Source: an uncultured Collinsella sp. (lineage in GTDB: Bacteria > Actinomycetota > Coriobacteriia > Coriobacteriales > Coriobacteriaceae). Taken from it: a stretch of 11,841 nucleotides of DNA. The notes beneath the pieces were generated by a model. The model was not told the origin of the DNA. It worked only from the letters and a program-made list of their open reading frames with translations, and searched no databases. The position numbers and the translations under genes are program-made. Of this stretch, positions 8,272-11,841 are shown one piece after another (the first letter of the stretch is position 1; each line of letters begins with the position of its first letter). The DNA is taken from assembly GCA_902464485.1 (NCBI GenBank), contig CABQJJ010000048.1, positions 1-11,841 of the forward strand. Direction: 5' to 3'.

Positions 8272-8670
8272 ATGAGCACGAATGTGACCGAGACATTGCA
8301 GTTCAACTGCACCACCTGCCCATCCGAGTGCCTCCTGACCGTAGAGGTGGAGCGCGATGCCAACGGTGCCGTAGCAGCGGTGCGCTCCGCGACCGGCAAC
8401 AGCTGCCCGCGCGGTGATAAGTTCGCGCATCAAGAGCTCACCTGCCCCATGCGCGTGCTCACCACCACCGTGGCCGTATCCGGCGGCGACGAGGCGCTGC
8501 TGCCTGTGCGCACGGCCGAAGCCATCCCGCTGGCACTCCACGCCCAGGCCATGGACCTCATCCGCGGCGTGGTCGTCGAAGCCCCCATCCGCATGGGCGA
8601 CGTCGTACTGGAAAACCTCCTAGACACCAACATCAACCTAATCGCCAGCATGGACATCGACCCAGCCTAA
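8272..8670 (+). CDS. DUF1667 (COG3862) small cysteine-rich protein, third redox subunit
   Basis: The 132-residue product has an N-terminal CTTCPSEC cluster (Cys13, 16, 20) followed by Cys45 in SCPRG and Cys58 in CPMRVLTTTV, the layout of the conserved CxxC-pair family COG3862. The cysteines probably hold an Fe-S cluster or zinc. Family knowledge: it is nearly always found next to the two oxidoreductases encoded upstream, and the biochemical role is not established. The ATG at 8272 lies 3 bp after the preceding stop, with GAGGAGG inside the end of the upstream gene, so translation is probably coupled. A large inverted repeat that may act as terminator begins right at the stop. Confidence 0.9.
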   Translation: MSTNVTETLQFNCTTCPSECLLTVEVERDANGAVAAVRSATGNSCPRGDKFAHQELTCPMRVLTTTVAVSGGDEALLPVRTAEAIPLALHAQAMDLIRGVVVEAPIRMGDVVLENLLDTNINLIASMDIDPA

Positions 8671-8753
8671 GCAGCTAATTTAGGACGGGCTCTTTTATCT
8701 GCTTTTGCAAGGAGTGTCCCCAGGTGCCGGCATAAAAGGAACGTCCTAGCTGC
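8671..8753. repeat. Imperfect long inverted repeat after the redox operon, possible terminator or intergenic repeat
   Basis: GCAGCT...AGGACG...CTTTT (8671-8696) is mirrored by AAAAGGAACGTCCTAGCTGC (8734-8753), with a 5-bp insertion in the left arm. The left arm ends in TCTTTTATCT, so it could end transcripts from the DUF1667 gene. The centre carries GGAGTGTCCCC, which echoes the GGAACGTCC in the arm. The next gene starts 44 bp later. Confidence 0.55.
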
Positions 8754-8797
8754 CGGGCATGGGATACCATGGTGGCAACCTAGCGAAAGGATGTTTC

Positions 8798-9886
8798 ATG
8801 GGACATGTCGATGACCAGCGTGTGGCGCGCGTGCTCGATGCGCTCGAGGCTCAACACCCCGGTGCACAGCTGCTTGTAAACGACCCGTGGTCGATTTACT
8901 ACCTGACCGGCTTTTATGCCGATATGTTCGAGCGTTTTTGCGGCGTGCTGCTCGCGCGCAATGCCGAGCCCGTGATCCTGGTCAACGCGCTGCATCAGCT
9001 ACCCGAGTATGACAATGCCCGCGTTGCCTATCATACCGACACCGACGTCGTGGCCGACGCCATCGCTCGCGAGGTCGATCCGACCAAACCGCTCGGCATC
9101 GACACCGTCATGCGTTCCGGCTTTTTGATGCCGCTCATGGAGCGCCAGGCCGCAAGCGAGTTTTTCCTGGGTGACTTTGCCGTCACCGCTGCGCGCACCC
9201 ACAAGGATGCCACCGAGCAGGAGCTCATGCGCGTGTCCTCGGCCGCCAACGACGCCGTGATGGCCGATGCCATCAAACTCGTCCACGAAGGCGTGACGGA
9301 GCGCGAAATCGCCGACCAGATGCTCGGCTTGTATCGCAAGCACGGCTGCGAGGGCTTCAGCTTTCCGCCCATCGTGAGCTTTGGCGCCAACGCCGGCGAC
9401 CCGCACCACGAGCCCGACGACACCGTACTCAAGCGCGGCGACGTGGTGCTGTTCGACATTGGCGGACGCCGCTGCAACTACTGCTCGGACATGACGCGCA
9501 CGATCTTTTGGGGCGAGCCGGACGAGGAGACGACACGCATCTACGATATCGTGCGCCGCGCCAACGAGGCCGCCGAGGCACTCATCGCGCCGGGCGTGCG
9601 TATGTGCGACCTGGACCGTGCCGCACGCGACGTGATTGAGGATGCGGGCTATGGGCAGTACTTTACGCACCGCCTGGGACACTCGATCGGTCTGCAGGAC
9701 CACGAGCCGGGCGACGTCTCGCTCGTCAACGAGCAGGTTGTCGAGCCGGGCATGACCTTCTCTATCGAGCCGGGCATCTACCTCCCCGGCCGCACCGGCG
9801 TCCGCATCGAGGACCTGGCCCTAGTTACCGAGTCCGGCGTCGAGATTCTCAACGCCTACCCCCACGACCCGGTCCGTCTGGACTAG
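8798..9886 (+). CDS. M24 family metallopeptidase, Xaa-Pro aminopeptidase/dipeptidase type
   Basis: Cytosolic peptidase removing an N-terminal residue before proline, or splitting Xaa-Pro dipeptides. The 362-residue length fits PepQ/YqhT-like enzymes rather than the longer E. coli PepP. An N-terminal creatinase-like domain (about 1-130) precedes the pita-bread catalytic domain. All five metal ligands are seen: Asp220 and Asp231 (FDIGG...CSDMTR, spacing 11), His295 (HRLGHSIG), Glu324 (SIEPGIY) and Glu338 (RIEDLAL). ATG 8798 is chosen because AAAGGA lies just upstream; an earlier in-frame ATG at 8759 lacks a ribosome site and would add 13 unlikely residues. The 127-bp gap and inverted repeat before it suggest separate transcription from the redox operon. 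Terminator at 9890-9920. Confidence 0.92.
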   Translation: MGHVDDQRVARVLDALEAQHPGAQLLVNDPWSIYYLTGFYADMFERFCGVLLARNAEPVILVNALHQLPEYDNARVAYHTDTDVVADAIAREVDPTKPLGIDTVMRSGFLMPLMERQAASEFFLGDFAVTAARTHKDATEQELMRVSSAANDAVMADAIKLVHEGVTEREIADQMLGLYRKHGCEGFSFPPIVSFGANAGDPHHEPDDTVLKRGDVVLFDIGGRRCNYCSDMTRTIFWGEPDEETTRIYDIVRRANEAAEALIAPGVRMCDLDRAARDVIEDAGYGQYFTHRLGHSIGLQDHEPGDVSLVNEQVVEPGMTFSIEPGIYLPGRTGVRIEDLALVTESGVEILNAYPHDPVRLD

Positions 9887-9889
9887 GCA

Positions 9890-9920
9890 ATGCGGCAAAG
9901 GCGCTGTCCCTTTGCCGCAT
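9890..9920 (+). terminator. Hairpin after the M24 peptidase gene, probable terminator
   Basis: ATGCGGCAAAG (9890-9900) pairs perfectly with CTTTGCCGCAT (9910-9920) around a 9-nt loop GCGCTGTCC, starting 3 bp after the stop. No T run follows, so it may work in part as an RNA-end stabiliser or be a copy of a repeat element. Confidence 0.6.
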
Positions 9921-9948
9921 CCCGCCAATACCGCGCCACAAAAACGGC

Positions 9949-10080
9949 CTATCTACTACGTTTAACCCGCATGGGTCGACCATACCCGTGTTTTCGCAAA
10001 ACTGGTAAGCCATCTACCTGCGGTTTTCATTTCGCAATTCTCGGTGTGGTCGAGGGCAACCGCTCAAACGTAGTAGATAG
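9949..10080. repeat. 132-nt imperfect palindrome with 15-bp perfect ends (MITE-like or structured RNA)
   Basis: CTATCTACTACGTTT (9949-9963) is the exact reverse complement of AAACGTAGTAGATAG (10066-10080). After a symmetric 12 x 12 mostly unpaired block, 9976-9986 pairs with 10043-10053 in the same register (TCGACCATACC with GGTGTGGTCGA, one G-T wobble). A small extra hairpin GTTTT-CGC-AAAAC sits at 9990-10002. It lies in the convergent gap between the peptidase and folC genes. No coding frame of note and no clear target-site duplication are seen. Confidence 0.75.
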
Positions 10081-10096
10081 CCCCATTTCGTGACTA

Positions 10097-10127
10097 GCAG
10101 CCCAAATTGGCTGCCCCGTTGGCGGGG
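10097..10127 (-). terminator. Tandem hairpins behind folC, probable terminator
   Basis: Directly after the folC stop (minus strand) come CCCCG/CGGGG (10114-10118 with 10123-10127, loop 4) and GCAGCC/GGCTGC (10097-10102 with 10109-10114, loop 6). There is no long T tract; the second loop contains AATTTG. Together they could end folC transcription. Confidence 0.45.
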
Positions 10128-11471
10128 TTAGCGGAGCAGACCGGCTACTTCGCCGGCTAGGGTGATGGTGCCGGCCGCTACGAAGGGCTCGCCCGCGTCC
10201 TCGAAGGCGGCGAGGGCCTCGGGTACGCTCGGATACACGCCCGCAAGCTTGTCGGCATCCACCAGGGCGGCAAGCTCCTGCGCGGGCAAGGCGCGATCGG
10301 AATCGGTCTGCGTCACGACCACGCGTGGGAAGGCCGGGATCAGCACGTCAACGATGCCCGCCACGTCCTTATCGGCCAGCGCGGCGCACAGCAACGTGGG
10401 GCGGTTCTCCACGCACGGATCGATCTCGTCCAGCGCGCTCACAAAGTTCTCGCTGCTCTGAGGGTTATGGCAGGCGTCGATCAGCTTGAGCGGATTGGTT
10501 CCCAGCACATCAAAGCGACCCGGCGTGGGGCAGCCCATAAGCGACGCATCGAGCTTGTCATGATCGAGCTCGCGACCCAGATACCCCTCGCACAGCATAA
10601 TCGCGCACGCGGCATTCTGCGGCTGATACGCCGGCTTGACCATGCTAGACGTATAGATCGCACGCGGCGTGGTGCAGCTAAACTCAACCGTGTCGCCCAC
10701 ATGTGCCGGCACCTTGGTCGTGGCATGGTTCACCACCAGCGGCACTATGCCGCACTCGCGACAACGTGCATCCATCACGCGCTGAACGCTCGCCTCGTGC
10801 GTACCCTCGCCCAAAACAACAAGGCGTCCAGGCTTAATAACCGCAGCCTTCTCCCCCGCAATGGCCTCGAGCGTATCGCCCAAAATGCGTGTGTGATCGA
10901 GCCCAATGCCCGTAATGGCAACGGCGACGGGATCGGTCGCACTCGTGGCGTCCCAGCGGCCGCCCATGCCAACCTCGAGCACGGAAACATCCACTGCAGC
11001 CTCGGCAAACACGACAAGTGCGGCAGCCGTCAGCAGGTCAAACGGCGTGATGGCATAGGCACGCTCCCCCGCTGCAATACGACACGCATTCACACGACGA
11101 CCTGCCTCGACGGCGGCAGAAACGCCACGGGCAAAGGCCTCGTCGCTCACAACGCGCCCGTCAACCTCCATGCGCTCGGGATAGCACACCAGCTGCGGCG
11201 ACGTATACAGCGCGGTCTTTAACCCCTCACCACGCAAGATAGCAGCCGAAAAACGCGTGGTCGAAGTCTTGCCATTGGTACCGGCAACCTGAATGCAATC
11301 GAAATACTCATCCGGACGTCCCAGCTCATCGAGCATATCGACAACCGTCTCGAGCAGAGGACCAGCATCCCCAGAAATCCGCCCCGTATCAGCAGCCAGC
11401 CCAACAGCCTCATCAAACGAAAGCAACTCAAACGAGAACGGCACAGAATACGACCCCGAACGCTTAGCCAT
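10128..11471 (-). CDS. folC: Folylpolyglutamate synthase / dihydrofolate synthase
   Basis: ATP-dependent ligase that adds glutamate to (dihydro)folates or dihydropteroate in the cytoplasm, part of the Mur ligase superfamily. The 447-residue product has the P-loop AGTNGKTST (about 63-71), then SPQLVCYPERMEV, where most FolC proteins have SPHL. The Mg-site strand EVGMGGRWDATS follows, then HTRILGDTLEAIAGEKAAVIKPG. The C-terminal domain has PGRFDVL and DACHNPQS, where DGAHNP or DAAHNP is usual. The ATG at 11471 has GGAG 9 nt upstream; a TTG five codons earlier overlaps that ribosome site and is disfavoured. It lies downstream of the valS end on the same strand, an order seen in many Gram-positive genomes, but 279 bp with large inverted repeats separate them, so it may have its own promoter. 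Transcription converges with the peptidase gene. Confidence 0.92.
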   Translation of the reverse strand: MAKRSGSYSVPFSFELLSFDEAVGLAADTGRISGDAGPLLETVVDMLDELGRPDEYFDCIQVAGTNGKTSTTRFSAAILRGEGLKTALYTSPQLVCYPERMEVDGRVVSDEAFARGVSAAVEAGRRVNACRIAAGERAYAITPFDLLTAAALVVFAEAAVDVSVLEVGMGGRWDATSATDPVAVAITGIGLDHTRILGDTLEAIAGEKAAVIKPGRLVVLGEGTHEASVQRVMDARCRECGIVPLVVNHATTKVPAHVGDTVEFSCTTPRAIYTSSMVKPAYQPQNAACAIMLCEGYLGRELDHDKLDASLMGCPTPGRFDVLGTNPLKLIDACHNPQSSENFVSALDEIDPCVENRPTLLCAALADKDVAGIVDVLIPAFPRVVVTQTDSDRALPAQELAALVDADKLAGVYPSVPEALAAFEDAGEPFVAAGTITLAGEVAGLLR

Positions 11472-11553
11472 AACCCAAGTCTCCAATTACAGAAAAAGAG
11501 GCCCACCAAAAAAGAATGAGCCCCTCGCGTTGACAATATCAGCCTTTATCCGC

Positions 11554-11604
11554 TTGCAGCAAGATCAAGGCCACAACCCAGTGGCCCTAACCTACCAGCT
11601 GCAA
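11554..11604. repeat. Nested inverted repeat upstream of folC
   Basis: Outer arms TTGCAGC (11554-11560) and GCTGCAA (11598-11604) enclose inner arms GGCCAC (11569-11574) and GTGGCC (11581-11586) around a 6-nt loop. The two stems are separated by unpaired 8- and 11-nt sides, which gives a stem-internal loop-stem RNA or an operator pair. It lies about 80 bp before the folC start on the transcribed side. Confidence 0.5.
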
Positions 11605-11631
11605 ACGACCACGTAACCGCACTAGGAGCGG

Positions 11632-11732
11632 CCCGATGCTTTGCTCGCCGCAAGTTCCGCACGCAAAGGACAGCACTTAATGTGCTGTCCGTCTTGCGCA
11701 GGACTGTCCGCAGCGGAGAGCAAAGCATCGGG
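11632..11732. repeat. 101-bp inverted repeat with 15-bp perfect ends between valS and folC
   Basis: CCCGATGCTTTGCTC (11632-11646) is the exact reverse complement of GAGCAAAGCATCGGG (11718-11732). At the centre, GGACAGCAC (11668-11676) pairs with GTGCTGTCC (11682-11690), and CGCAA (11662-11666) pairs with TTGCG (11694-11698). No T run follows on the minus strand. It begins 18 bp beyond the valS stop and may act as its terminator, or be a small non-coding repeat element. Confidence 0.7.
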
Positions 11733-11750
11733 ACGCGCCCCGAGTAAACC

Positions 11751-11841
11751 TTACGAGAAGTCAGCAACCTGAGCAGTCAGCGCCACCAGGATCTCCTTGA
11801 GCTCAGCTGCACGGTCCCTCTTCTTCTGGACCACCGCGGGC
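11751..11841 (-). CDS. valS: Valyl-tRNA synthetase, C-terminal end only (5' part beyond the window)
   Basis: The last 29 codons read PAVVQKKRDRAAELKEILVA followed by LTAQVADFS and TAA (11751-11753). The PAVVQKKRDRAAELKE pattern matches the C-terminal coiled-coil arm that closes ValRS proteins (typically A-P-x-x-V-V-x-K-E-R-x-K). The position just upstream of folC on the same strand supports the call. The fragment is too short to be certain. Confidence 0.6.
   Translation of the reverse strand, partial: PAVVQKKRDRAAELKEILVALTAQVADFS

Noticed and set aside
10128..11471. Divergent FolC paralogue (SPQL and DACHNP instead of SPHL and DGAHNP)
   Set aside because: The P-loop, Mg site and remaining signatures are standard, GTNGKTS is known from actinobacterial FolC proteins, and the genomic place next to valS is usual, so ordinary FolC is enough.

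Overview
The window looks like chromosomal DNA of a GC-rich gut actinobacterium. Coriobacteriia, and Collinsella in particular, fits best. The reasons are the strong GC bias at third codon positions, a threonyl-tRNA synthetase without a TGS domain, a secreted-type transglutaminase-like protein of the sort common in Collinsella, and a valS-folC gene order. The genus is inferred from protein style and was not tested by a search.

Layout. 1-1603 (+): the 3' part of a large transglutaminase-like surface protein gene, interrupted by two frameshifts at homopolymer runs. 1604-2254: no convincing intact gene; decayed-looking open frames and two strong hairpin terminators. 2255-4018 (-): thrS, with its own terminator, a good -10 box and an inverted repeat covering the start-site region. 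4240-4671 (-): a small membrane protein with a double zinc ribbon. 4773-5230: an AT-rich array of twelve copies of a 15-bp motif in strictly alternating orientation. They form six inverted-repeat units at an almost exact 80-bp period, between two divergently transcribed units. 5400-8670 (+): a tight three-gene redox operon (FAD oxidoreductase with a Bfd-type [2Fe-2S] domain, a second FAD/NAD oxidoreductase, and a small DUF1667 cysteine protein). 8798-9886 (+): an M24 Xaa-Pro-type metallopeptidase. 9887-10127: a convergent intergenic region with terminators and a 132-nt, in-register imperfect hairpin. 10128-11471 (-): folC. 11472-11750: two large inverted repeats. 11751-11841 (-): the last 29 codons of a gene that reads as valS.

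How the genes work together. thrS, valS and folC are housekeeping genes for translation and folate. The three-gene operon matches the conserved COG0579-COG0446-COG3862 set, which is usually annotated as anaerobic glycerol-3-phosphate dehydrogenase-like and probably moves electrons from a 2-hydroxyacid or polyol-phosphate substrate through FAD and Fe-S centres. No glycerol kinase or facilitator lies within the window, so the substrate is open.

The least ordinary object is the alternating repeat array at 4773-5230. Its arms are conserved but do not covary, and its spacers are mosaic copies of one another. This argues against CRISPR and for a multi-site protein-binding array or an uncharacterised repeat element.
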